A DNA stretch of 36,144 nt from Alphaproteobacteria bacterium (GTDB taxonomy: Bacteria > Pseudomonadota > Alphaproteobacteria > Rhodobacterales > Rhodobacteraceae), in assembly GCA_029289325.1 (NCBI GenBank), contig JARFTV010000008.1, positions 15,480 through 51,623 on the forward strand. The letters run 5' to 3'. The notes under the pieces are model-generated. The model had not been told where the DNA came from, ran no database searches, and saw nothing but the letters and a program-made list of their open reading frames with translations. Positions 16,522-23,115 of the stretch are shown piece after piece. The position numbers and the translations under genes are program-made. Every line of letters starts with the position of its first letter. Positions within the stretch are counted from its first letter, which is position 1.

Positions 16522-16872
16522 TCACGCCCATTTGTGGAAGATGAAGAAGGCCCCCAGGGCGATGAACGCAAAGCCGAGGAGGTGGTTCCAATAGAGCGGC
16601 TCTTTCAGGTAAAGGGCCGAGAATACGGCGAAAACCGACAGGGTGATGACCTCCTGGATCGTTTTCAGCTCGGCGGCCGAGAAATGGCCGTGGCCGATCC
16701 GGTTGGCCGGGACCTGCAGCACATATTCGAAGAAGGCGATCCCCCAGGAGACGAGGATCACGGTGATCAGCGCGCTTTCCTTGAACTTCAGGTGCCCATA
16801 CCAGGCGAAGGTCATGAAGATGTTGGAGGCAAGCAGCAGGCCGATCGTGACGACGGGAATGGGCAGGTTCAT
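16522..16872 (-). CDS. DUF486 family small membrane protein
   Basis: 116-residue protein with four predicted membrane helices (about 5-20, 33-50, 70-88, 95-113). The pattern ASNIFMTFAWYGHLK, ILVSWGIAFFEY, then the C-terminal GFAFIALGAFFIFHKW is typical of DUF486, a member of the drug/metabolite transporter clan with unknown substrate. I start at the ATG at 16872 (GAGGG upstream); a GTG or similar start at 16926 would add 18 polar residues. It is divergent from pccB. Confidence 0.82.
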   Translation of the reverse strand: MNLPIPVVTIGLLLASNIFMTFAWYGHLKFKESALITVILVSWGIAFFEYVLQVPANRIGHGHFSAAELKTIQEVITLSVFAVFSALYLKEPLYWNHLLGFAFIALGAFFIFHKWA

Positions 16873-16956
16873 GGGACCCTCATGGCTGGTTCCGCTGTGG
16901 TAGCGGGCGGCCTTGGCAAGAGCCATACTTCGCGAATTCGCAATTTGAACGCCCTA

Positions 16957-16976
16957 CCTTCAAAGGGCTTTGCAAA
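16957..16976. promoter_or_regulatory. PccR-type site upstream of pccB
   Basis: An exact TTTGCAAA at 16969-16976 is preceded, after exactly four bases (GGGC), by CCTTCAAA at 16957-16964, a half-site matching at 5 of 8. This is the TTTGCAAA-N4-TTTGCAAA spacing known for PccR. The site ends 72 bp before the pccB ATG. Confidence 0.65.
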
Positions 16977-17015
16977 TTTTCGCATTCGCGCTTCCCGGAC
17001 CCCGGTCGGCTTGGC

Positions 17016-17021
17016 TAGATT
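17016..17021 (+). promoter_or_regulatory. Candidate -10 element of pccB
   Basis: TAGATT lies 27 bp before the pccB ATG. No good -35 stands at 16-18 bp. A start near 17028 would place the TTTGCAAA box around position -55, as expected for an activator-dependent promoter. Confidence 0.35.
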
Positions 17022-17048
17022 GGCGGCGCCATCGGGCAGGGGGGACAG

Positions 17049-18581
17049 ATGAAGGATATCCTGGAACAGCTGGAAGCGCGTCGTGCCGTGGCCCGTGCGG
17101 GCGGGGGCGAGAAGCGGGTCGCCGCGCAGCACGCCAAGGGCAAGCTGACTGCACGGGAGCGGATCGAACTGCTGCTGGACGAGGGCAGTTTCGAAGAGTT
17201 CGACATGTTCGTCGCCCATCGCTGCAACGATTTCGGAATGGAGCGCGAGCGCCCGGCCGGGGACGGGGTGGTGACCGGCTGGGGCACGGTCAACGGCCGG
17301 ATGGTCTATGTCTTTGCGCAGGATTTCACGGTCTTCGGCGGCTCGGTTTCCGAAACGCATGGCGCGAAGATCTGCAAGATCATGGACATGGCGATCCAGA
17401 ACGGCGCGCCGGTGATCGGGATCAATGATTCGGGCGGGGCGCGGATCCAGGAGGGCGTGGGCTCACTTGCCGCCTATGGCGAGGTCTTCCAGCGCAACGT
17501 CCTGGCCTCGGGCGTGGTGCCGCAGATCAGCCTGATCATGGGGCCTTGCGCGGGGGGCGCGGTCTATTCGCCCGCAATGACGGACTTCATCTTCATGGTG
17601 AAGGATTCGTCTTACATGTTCGTGACCGGCCCCGATGTGGTCAAGACCGTGACGAACGAGCAGGTCACGGCCGAGGAACTGGGCGGGGCGGGGACGCATA
17701 CCCGCAAGAGTTCGGTCGCGGACGGGGCCTATGAGAATGACGTGGAAGCCTTGGCCGAGACGCGGCGGCTGATCGACTTCCTGCCTCTGAACAACCGCGA
17801 GAAGGCGCCGGTGCGGCCCTTCTTCGACGACCCGGCCCGGGTGGAGATGAGCTTGGACAGCCTGGTCCCGGACAACCCGAACCAGCCCTATGACATGAAG
17901 GAGCTGATCCTGAAGATCGCCGACGAGGGCGATTTCTTCGAACTGCAAAAGGATTTCGCGGCCAATATCATCACCGGATTCATCCGGCTGGAGGGCCAGA
18001 CGGTCGGCGTGGTGGCGAACCAGCCGATGGTGCTGGCCGGTTGCCTCGACATTGATTCAAGCCGCAAGGCCGCGCGGTTCGTCCGGTTCTGCGATGCGTT
18101 CGAGATCCCGATCCTGACGCTGGTCGACGTGCCGGGCTTCTTGCCGGGTACGGGCCAGGAATATGGCGGGGTGATCAAGCACGGGGCGAAGCTTCTGTTC
18201 GCCTATGCCGAGGCGACGGTTCCCAAGGTCACGGTGCTGACGCGCAAGACCTATGGCGGGGCCTATGTGGTCATGTCGTCGAAGCATCTGCGCGGCGATT
18301 TCAACTATGCCTGGCCCACGGCCGAGGTCGCGGTGATGGGGGCGAAGGGCGCGGTGGAGATCCTCTATCGCTCGGAACTGGGCGAGCCGGAGAAGATCGC
18401 CCAGCGGGTGAAGGATTACGAGGATCGCTTCGCCAATCCTTTCGTGGCGGCGGAAAAGGGCTTCATCGACGAGGTGATCATGCCCCATTCCACCCGCCGC
18501 CGGGTGGCCCGCGCCTTCGCCGCCCTGCGGTCGAAGAAGCTGGCCAACCCGTGGAAGAAGCACGACAATATCCCGCTGTGA
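17049..18581 (+). CDS. pccB: Propionyl-CoA carboxylase beta subunit (carboxyltransferase)
   Basis: 510-residue carboxyltransferase. It transfers carboxyl from the biotin of PccA to propionyl-CoA, giving methylmalonyl-CoA. Two crotonase-like domains are visible: the N-terminal one with [20 protein letters not shown] and [21 protein letters not shown], the C-terminal one with [20 protein letters not shown] and [15 protein letters not shown]. Glycine pairs in these segments form the oxyanion holes. The start at 17049 follows GGGGGGACAG. A PccR-type site lies upstream. The next gene starts 2 bp after the stop codon, so at least a short operon is likely. Confidence 0.96.
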   Translation: MKDILEQLEARRAVARAGGGEKRVAAQHAKGKLTARERIELLLDEGSFEEFDMFVAHRCNDFGMERERPAGDGVVTGWGTVNGRMVYVFAQDFTVFGGSVSETHGAKICKIMDMAIQNGAPVIGINDSGGARIQEGVGSLAAYGEVFQRNVLASGVVPQISLIMGPCAGGAVYSPAMTDFIFMVKDSSYMFVTGPDVVKTVTNEQVTAEELGGAGTHTRKSSVADGAYENDVEALAETRRLIDFLPLNNREKAPVRPFFDDPARVEMSLDSLVPDNPNQPYDMKELILKIADEGDFFELQKDFAANIITGFIRLEGQTVGVVANQPMVLAGCLDIDSSRKAARFVRFCDAFEIPILTLVDVPGFLPGTGQEYGGVIKHGAKLLFAYAEATVPKVTVLTRKTYGGAYVVMSSKHLRGDFNYAWPTAEVAVMGAKGAVEILYRSELGEPEKIAQRVKDYEDRFANPFVAAEKGFIDEVIMPHSTRRRVARAFAALRSKKLANPWKKHDNIPL

Positions 18582-18583
18582 CC

Positions 18584-18976
18584 ATGGCGCGGCTGGTCCC
18601 CTTCCTTGCGCTGACGGCCCTTGCGGCCTGCCAGGACGAGCCTGGGGGCGAGGGCATTGCCGTGCCCTCGGGGCGCGAGCTGTCGCTGATCGAGATCCTG
18701 ACCGATGTCGCCGGGACCGAAGGCGCGGTGGCCCGGTTCCGTTTCCTCGCCCCCGGACTGAGCCAGGACGAGGCGATGGTGGCCGCGGCGGACATGCAGG
18801 CGCTGTGCGACGGCTTCGCCCTGCCGCGCATCGACGGGATGGTCCCGGCGCCGCAGCAGATCGTGATCTCCTGGTCGGCGGAAACCCTCCCGTTTGGGCA
18901 GTCGGCTCCCGGCGTGGTCCAGTTTTTCGAAAGCTACGGCGTAACGACCGGCACCTGCATCTGGGAGCAATTCTGA
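18584..18976 (+). CDS. Lipoprotein of unknown function (DUF6497-like) downstream of pccB
   Basis: 130-residue protein with a lipoprotein signal MARLVPFLALTALAAC; the lipobox is LAAC and the modified residue Cys16. The mature part has no motif I recognise with certainty. It contains a Cys in MQALCDG and one in TGTCIWEQF near the end, which could form a disulfide. From memory it resembles the Rhodobacterales family DUF6497, but I cannot verify this. It starts 2 bp after the pccB stop; a GTG at 18578 overlapping the stop is an alternative. Co-transcription with pccB is likely. A role in propionyl-CoA metabolism is not implied by the sequence. Confidence 0.72.
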   Translation: MARLVPFLALTALAACQDEPGGEGIAVPSGRELSLIEILTDVAGTEGAVARFRFLAPGLSQDEAMVAAADMQALCDGFALPRIDGMVPAPQQIVISWSAETLPFGQSAPGVVQFFESYGVTTGTCIWEQF

Positions 18977-19184
18977 TGGGGGCGCAAAATCTTGTATTTC
19001 CGGCTGGCTTTGACCCCGGGGCTGATGTAGGAACGCCACAGGCTGGGAACTTGGTTCGGGTGCCGTGTTCTTCCCGATTCCATTCGGGTAAGGTAGCGGC
19101 AGGCCGGGCCAAATCGGCCGAAGTCAACAATCTGGCGTCGGGTGAAAATTGCGCCCGATCGTCCCAAAAAGGATGGAGTAGAGG

Positions 19185-19316
19185 ATGTCGAAGAGCGGAC
19201 GTATCGTTCTGGTCGTGGCCATGTTCGCAGCTATGGCTGCTTGCGCCAAGAAAGAAGAAGTCACCGTCGTCGAGCCGGTCAGCGTCGAGCCGACCTACAC
19301 CGGCAAGTACAAGTGA
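19185..19316 (+). CDS. 43-residue lipoprotein
   Basis: A 44-codon frame from the ATG at 19185 to the TGA at 19314-19316. The first 20 residues are a clear lipoprotein signal: MSKSGRIVLVVAMFAAMAAC, lipobox MAAC, Cys20. The mature part is only 24 residues: charged (AKKEE), then Val/Pro/Glu-rich (VEPVSVEP), ending TYTGKYK. GGAGTAGAGG precedes the ATG. The rapid switch from signal to a short Pro-rich tail suggests a tiny outer-membrane or periplasm-facing anchor. Similar tiny lipoproteins are, to my knowledge, frequent in Rhodobacterales, with no known role. It has its own 208-bp upstream gap and a GC hairpin downstream, so it may be transcribed alone. Confidence 0.75.
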   Translation: MSKSGRIVLVVAMFAAMAACAKKEEVTVVEPVSVEPTYTGKYK

Positions 19317-19365
19317 TCTATCCGGGTGGGCCCGTCGGCAACCGCTGATCGGGCCTGCTCATCCC

Positions 19366-19381
19366 GGGGGCTGCGGCCCCC
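19366..19381 (+). terminator. GC hairpin after the 43-residue lipoprotein gene
   Basis: GGGGGC (19366-19371), loop TGCG, GCCCCC (19376-19381): a perfect 6-bp GC stem 49 bp after the stop codon. A longer-range pair GGCCCG/CGGGCC lies just upstream. No T-run is present, so termination is only plausible. Confidence 0.4.
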
Positions 19382-19502
19382 AGGCCTTCGGGCACCCCCT
19401 CCCTGACATTGCCACGTCATCGCGCCCGGCCCCGTGCCTCTGGGCGGCGCCGATGCTTTGCTCTATCCGTCCCTGCGATCCGTTTGACAGGAGCAAGGAC
19501 AG

Positions 19503-19895
19503 ATGCTGAAGCACCGTGGCTTTCCCGGCCGGATGCCGGGGACCGATTTCCAGTTCACCATCCGCCGCGCCAATGTGAAGGAAGGCGCGACGAAACTGAT
19601 CCGGCGTGAGCGGTTCAAGGACCGCAAGAGCCTGGACCGGGCAGCCGATGCGGCCTTCATGGCGGCGCTCTGGCAGTATTTCGGCGAAGAGACCTTCGAA
19701 CGCGGCAACCTGGATGCGGGGCGCCTGTCCTGGCTCTTCGGGCGTGAGGTCGTGCCGGCCGAGGATCCGTTCGACCCCTCCTCCTATGAGGCCCTGCTGA
19801 AGATCGACGTGAAACGGGCCGAGGCCGCCTTCCCGGAAGTCTTCGCCCCCGACGCGCCGGATGCGCTGGAATCCGATTGGGACGAGGACGAATAG
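19503..19895 (+). CDS. Conserved-looking 130-residue protein, unknown function
   Basis: 130-residue soluble protein with no signal peptide or membrane segment. The N-terminal third is basic (TIRRANVKEGATKLIRRERF) and the C-terminus very acidic (ESDWDEDE). Between them is a helical region with FMAALWQYFGEETFERGNLD and a repeated Asp-Pro/Phe pattern. AGGAGCAAGGACAG precedes the ATG. I do not recognise the family. Base-composition pattern and the ribosome site support a real gene. It lies between the lipoprotein genes inside the pcc locus. Confidence 0.65.
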   Translation: MLKHRGFPGRMPGTDFQFTIRRANVKEGATKLIRRERFKDRKSLDRAADAAFMAALWQYFGEETFERGNLDAGRLSWLFGREVVPAEDPFDPSSYEALLKIDVKRAEAAFPEVFAPDAPDALESDWDEDE

Positions 19896-20211
19896 GCATG
19901 ATGCGGCCCGGCCCCCATCCGCAGCGGCAAGGATTTGCCAAGGCCCGCCGGGTCGTTTGCGCTGCGTTTGCAATGGCATCGGACGGGCGGCATTGTTTCG
20001 TGGCGGGTCAGGGCCAATCAGGTCAGGAGCCGCACAGACTACACTATTACCCTTCCCCCAACCTGCGGTCCGGCCCGTCATGGGTCGGGCCGGCCCTTTC
20101 GGATTGGCAGGGTTGTGCCGACGGCACGGGCCGGACCAGAAACTGCTTCAATTTCCGTGGCATTGCGGTAGAATCCGTCGCAATAACAACACAGAAACGA
20201 GGCAGTTCTCC
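19896..20211. other. 316-bp gap upstream of the glycine-zipper lipoprotein
   Basis: No convincing gene. Three things are visible: two TTTGC elements, TTTGCGCT (19956-19963) and TTTGCAAT (19967-19974), reminiscent of the PccR half-site but three bases apart; the hairpin at 20070-20093; and a TAGAAT at 20169-20174, 38 bp before the lipoprotein ATG, which could be its -10 although no good -35 precedes it. Confidence 0.45.
20070..20093. repeat. 8-bp perfect GC hairpin in the gap
   Basis: CCGGCCCG (20070-20077) and CGGGCCGG (20086-20093) enclose an 8-base loop. CCCTTTC follows. It could end transcripts coming from the 130-residue gene. Confidence 0.5.
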
Positions 20212-20430
20212 ATGCGCAAGTCGCTTATCCTGTTCGCCATTCTCTCCATGCCGCTGGCTGGCTGCATGCAGGACCCCGCGTCGCGCGGTCTTGCGGGCGC
20301 GGCCGCAGGGGCCGTCATCGCCGATGCCACCAAGGGCGACAAGCTTACCGGGGCCGTCATCGGCGGTCTGGCCGGTGTCGCGTCCTGCGGTATCGAACTG
20401 GGCCTGCCGCCCTGCCGCTCGGGCTACTGA
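20212..20430 (+). CDS. 72-residue glycine-zipper lipoprotein
   Basis: 72-residue lipoprotein. The signal MRKSLILFAILSMPLAGC has lipobox LAGC with Cys18. The mature part carries two glycine-zipper helices, LAGAAAGAVIADATKGD and LTGAVIGGLAGVASCGI, a pattern of small outer-membrane lipoproteins (OsmB/SlyB-like in the broad sense). Two further Cys occur near the C terminus. AACGAGGCAG lies upstream at loose spacing. It is followed by a strong terminator and then pccA, so it appears to be a single-gene transcript placed inside the pcc locus. Confidence 0.78.
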   Translation: MRKSLILFAILSMPLAGCMQDPASRGLAGAAAGAVIADATKGDKLTGAVIGGLAGVASCGIELGLPPCRSGY

Positions 20431-20463
20431 TCTAGACGCCTTCGGGCGGACCACACCAACCAG

Positions 20464-20503
20464 GGGACCATCCCGGCCGCACGCCGGGGTGGTCCCTTTG
20501 CAT
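20464..20503 (+). terminator. Strong intrinsic terminator directly before pccA
   Basis: A 13-bp stem with a single G-T wobble pairs 20464-20476 with 20484-20496 around CCGCACG, followed by TTTGCATTT. It ends 24-30 bp before the pccA ATG. It should stop most transcripts of the lipoprotein gene, leaving pccA to read-through or a promoter I cannot see. Confidence 0.8.
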
Positions 20504-20526
20504 TTCTGCGTCTGAAGGGGGAGCCG

Positions 20527-22530
20527 ATGTTCAAGAAGATCCTGATTGCCAACCGGGGCGAGATCGCCTGCCGCGTGATCAAGACCGCGCGCAAGATGGG
20601 GATCCAGACGGTGGCGGTCTATTCCGACGCCGACCGCAACGCGCTGCATGTCCGCATGGCGGATGAGGCGGTGCATATCGGCCCGCCCCCGGCCGCGCAG
20701 TCCTATATCGTGATCGACAAGATCATGGAGGCGATCCGCCAGACGGGCGCCGAGGCGGTGCATCCAGGTTACGGTTTCCTTAGCGAAAACATGAACTTCG
20801 CCGCCGCTCTGGAAAAGGAGGGCGTGGTCTTCGTCGGCCCGCCCAGCCCGGCGATCGAGGCGATGGGCGACAAGATCACCTCGAAGAAGATCGCACAGGA
20901 GGCGGGGGTTTCCACGGTTCCGGGCTATATGGGCCTGATCGCGGATGCCGAGGAGGCCGTGAAGATCAGCCGCGAGATCGGCTATCCGGTGATGATCAAG
21001 GCCAGCGCCGGTGGCGGCGGCAAGGGGATGCGGATCGCCTGGAATGACCAGGAGGCGGCCGAGGGGTTCCAGTCATCGAAGAACGAGGCGGCGGCCAGTT
21101 TCGGGGACGACCGGATCTTCATCGAGAAATTCGTGACCCAGCCGCGCCACATCGAGATTCAGGTGCTGGCCGACAAGCACGGCAATTGCGTCTATCTGCA
21201 TGAGCGCGAGTGCAGCATCCAGCGCCGGAACCAGAAGGTGATCGAGGAGGCCCCCAGCCCCTTCCTGGACGAGGCGACGCGGAAGGCGATGGGCGAACAG
21301 GCCTGCGCCTTGGCCAAGGCGGTGGGCTACACCAGCGCGGGGACGGTGGAATTCATCGTCGACGGCGATCGCAACTTCTATTTCCTGGAGATGAACACGC
21401 GCCTGCAGGTGGAACATCCGGTGACGGAACTTATCACTGGGGTCGATCTGGTGGAGCAGATGATCCGCGTCGCCGCCGGCGAGCCGCTGCCGTTCAAGCA
21501 GTCGGATCTGAAGATCCACGGCTGGGCGATGGAAAGCCGGCTTTATGCCGAGGACCCGTATCGGAACTTCCTGCCCTCCATCGGGCGGCTGACGCGCTAC
21601 CGGCCTCCGGTCGAGGGGCGGACCGAGCGTGGCGGGATCGTGCGGAACGATACCGGGGTCTATGAGGGCGGCGAGATCAGCATGTTCTACGACCCGATGA
21701 TCGCCAAGCTGTGCACCTGGGGGCCGACCCGGGCCGACGCGATCGAGGAGATGCGGCTGGCGCTGGACACGTTCGAGGTCGAGGGGATCGGCCACAACCT
21801 GCCCTTCGTCGGCGCGGTGATGGACCATCCGCGCTTTGTAGCCGGGAACATCACCACGGCCTTCATCGCCGAGGAATATCCCGAGGGGTTCCAGGGCGCG
21901 GTGCTGGACGCGGCCACGCTGCGGCGGGTTGCGGCGGCGGCGGCGGCGATGAACCGGGTGGCGGAAATCCGGCGGACACGGATTTCCGGCACAATGGACA
22001 ACCATACGCGGCGGGTGGGGGATGACTGGGTCGTCTCGGCCCAGGGGGCGACTTTCGCGGTGACGGTGGCGGCGGACCCGGAAGGCTCGACCGTGCGGTT
22101 CGACGACGGGACCGAGCTGCGCGTGACCAGCGACTGGACGCCGGGCCAGCAGCTGGCGCGGCTGCATGTCGGCGACGAGCCGGTGGTGATCAAGGTCGGC
22201 AAGATCCCGATGGGCTTTCGGATGCGGCTGCGCGGGGCGGATCTGAAGGTCCATGTCCGCACGCCGCGCCAGCATGCGCTGGCCGGGCTGATGCTGGAAA
22301 AGGCCCCGCCGGATACGTCGAAGTTCCTCCTCTGCCCGATGCCGGGGCTGGTGGTGAAGATCAACGTCGGCGTGGGCGACGAGGTGCAGGAAGGTCAGGC
22401 GCTGGCGACCGTCGAGGCGATGAAGATGGAGAACATCCTCAAGGCCGAGCGGAAGGGCGTGGTCAAGGCGGTGAAGGCAGCGCCGGGGGCGAGCCTCAAG
22501 GTCGATGACGTGATCCTGGAGTTCGAATGA
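20527..22530 (+). CDS. pccA: Propionyl-CoA carboxylase alpha subunit (biotin carboxylase and BCCP)
   Basis: 667-residue biotin-dependent subunit. The biotin carboxylase part begins MFKKILIANRGEIACRVI; the ATP-grasp glycine loop GGGGKG is at 162-167, and the region MNTRLQVEHPVTE (about 290) is typical of the active site. A linker (about 465-590) leads to the biotinyl domain, where VEAMKMEN carries the biotin-accepting Lys633, 34 residues from the end. ATG at 20527 follows AAGGGGGAGCCG. With PccB it forms methylmalonyl-CoA. Unlike many loci, pccB lies almost 2 kb upstream with four small genes between. Convergent with the DUF4174-like gene. Confidence 0.96.
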   Translation: MFKKILIANRGEIACRVIKTARKMGIQTVAVYSDADRNALHVRMADEAVHIGPPPAAQSYIVIDKIMEAIRQTGAEAVHPGYGFLSENMNFAAALEKEGVVFVGPPSPAIEAMGDKITSKKIAQEAGVSTVPGYMGLIADAEEAVKISREIGYPVMIKASAGGGGKGMRIAWNDQEAAEGFQSSKNEAAASFGDDRIFIEKFVTQPRHIEIQVLADKHGNCVYLHERECSIQRRNQKVIEEAPSPFLDEATRKAMGEQACALAKAVGYTSAGTVEFIVDGDRNFYFLEMNTRLQVEHPVTELITGVDLVEQMIRVAAGEPLPFKQSDLKIHGWAMESRLYAEDPYRNFLPSIGRLTRYRPPVEGRTERGGIVRNDTGVYEGGEISMFYDPMIAKLCTWGPTRADAIEEMRLALDTFEVEGIGHNLPFVGAVMDHPRFVAGNITTAFIAEEYPEGFQGAVLDAATLRRVAAAAAAMNRVAEIRRTRISGTMDNHTRRVGDDWVVSAQGATFAVTVAADPEGSTVRFDDGTELRVTSDWTPGQQLARLHVGDEPVVIKVGKIPMGFRMRLRGADLKVHVRTPRQHALAGLMLEKAPPDTSKFLLCPMPGLVVKINVGVGDEVQEGQALATVEAMKMENILKAERKGVVKAVKAAPGASLKVDDVILEFE

Positions 22531-22545
22531 TGGCGCAGGGCCGGG

Positions 22546-22569
22546 ACCGGACTTCGTGTGAAATCCGGT
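22546..22569. terminator. Candidate bidirectional terminator between pccA and the DUF4174-like gene
   Basis: ACCGGACTTC (22546-22555) pairs with GAAATCCGGT (22560-22569) with one mismatch and a 4-base loop. Outer GGGC/GCCC pairs extend it. It fills the 56-bp convergent gap, though neither side has a long T-run. Confidence 0.55.
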
Positions 22570-22586
22570 CGGAGCCCGGTGTCGCC

Positions 22587-23036
22587 CTAGCGGCCCGCCG
22601 GGTTGCGCTCCAGCATTTCCTGCCGGCGGAGCGGCAGCTTGTCGATGGCATGCGTGATTTCCCGCACGTCCCAGGGCAGGGGCTTGCGGATCACGGGACG
22701 CAAGTCCTTGTCCATGATGACAAGCGAGAAGCCGCGCGGGCGCAGTCTCTGGCGCCATTCGCTGGCCCCGGCCGGGTCGGTGTCGGTCACAAGGACGACG
22801 TCGCGCTCTTCCAGCTCGGTGTAGAACCGCGCCAGAAGCTCCATCTGGCGGATGAAGTTCGGGTCGTTGGGGCTGTCGGCAAAGACGACCAGCGGCCGCT
22901 TGAGATACATCTGCTCGTCAAAGACGACTTCGGCCGCCGGCTGCGGGCCGAAGGGGGCTGGTCCTTCCTCTGTCGCCTCGGCGATGGCGGCGAAGGGCAG
23001 AAGGGCAACGAAAACAAGCGCGTGCAGGGGTCGCAT
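22587..23036 (-). CDS. Exported DUF4174-like protein
   Basis: 149-residue protein with a Sec signal MRPLHALVFVALLPFAAIAEA. The mature region has a thioredoxin-like look: a strand RPLVVFADSPNDPNFIRQME, an ERDVVLVTDTD strand and GFSLVIMDKDLRPV, as in DUF4174 proteins, which I recall as periplasmic proteins of unknown role. No CXXC motif is present, so redox activity is not expected. It lies antisense between pccA and mcm; its start is 79 bp from the mcm start, with a good promoter in the gap. Confidence 0.72.
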   Translation of the reverse strand: MRPLHALVFVALLPFAAIAEATEEGPAPFGPQPAAEVVFDEQMYLKRPLVVFADSPNDPNFIRQMELLARFYTELEERDVVLVTDTDPAGASEWRQRLRPRGFSLVIMDKDLRPVIRKPLPWDVREITHAIDKLPLRRQEMLERNPAGR

Positions 23037-23055
23037 GGGGCCTCTCTTTCCCTCC

Positions 23056-23083
23056 GATATAGGGGGTGCGCGCGGAATTCCAA
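23056..23083 (-). promoter_or_regulatory. Candidate promoter of the DUF4174-like gene
   Basis: On the minus strand TTGGAA (23078-23083) and TATATC (23056-23061) are 16 bases apart, ending 19 bp before the ATG at 23036. It occupies the same 79 bp that must hold any mcm promoter. Confidence 0.5.
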
Positions 23084-23115
23084 AGCATTGATGAACAGCT
23101 TCTCCGGGGTGTGAC

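Noticed and set aside
15202-17052. Long plus-strand frame opposite the MFS and DUF486 genes
   Set aside because: Low-complexity charged product; both minus-strand genes have convincing membrane topologies.
19877-20515. Long plus-strand frame across the gap and the zipper lipoprotein
   Set aside because: No recognisable domain, crosses a terminator and two hairpins, and lies out of frame over a clear lipoprotein gene.
20527-22530. PccA as acetyl-CoA or methylcrotonyl-CoA carboxylase subunit
   Set aside because: Fused biotin carboxylase-BCCP layout plus neighbouring PccB, PccR and methylmalonyl-CoA mutase favour propionyl-CoA carboxylase.
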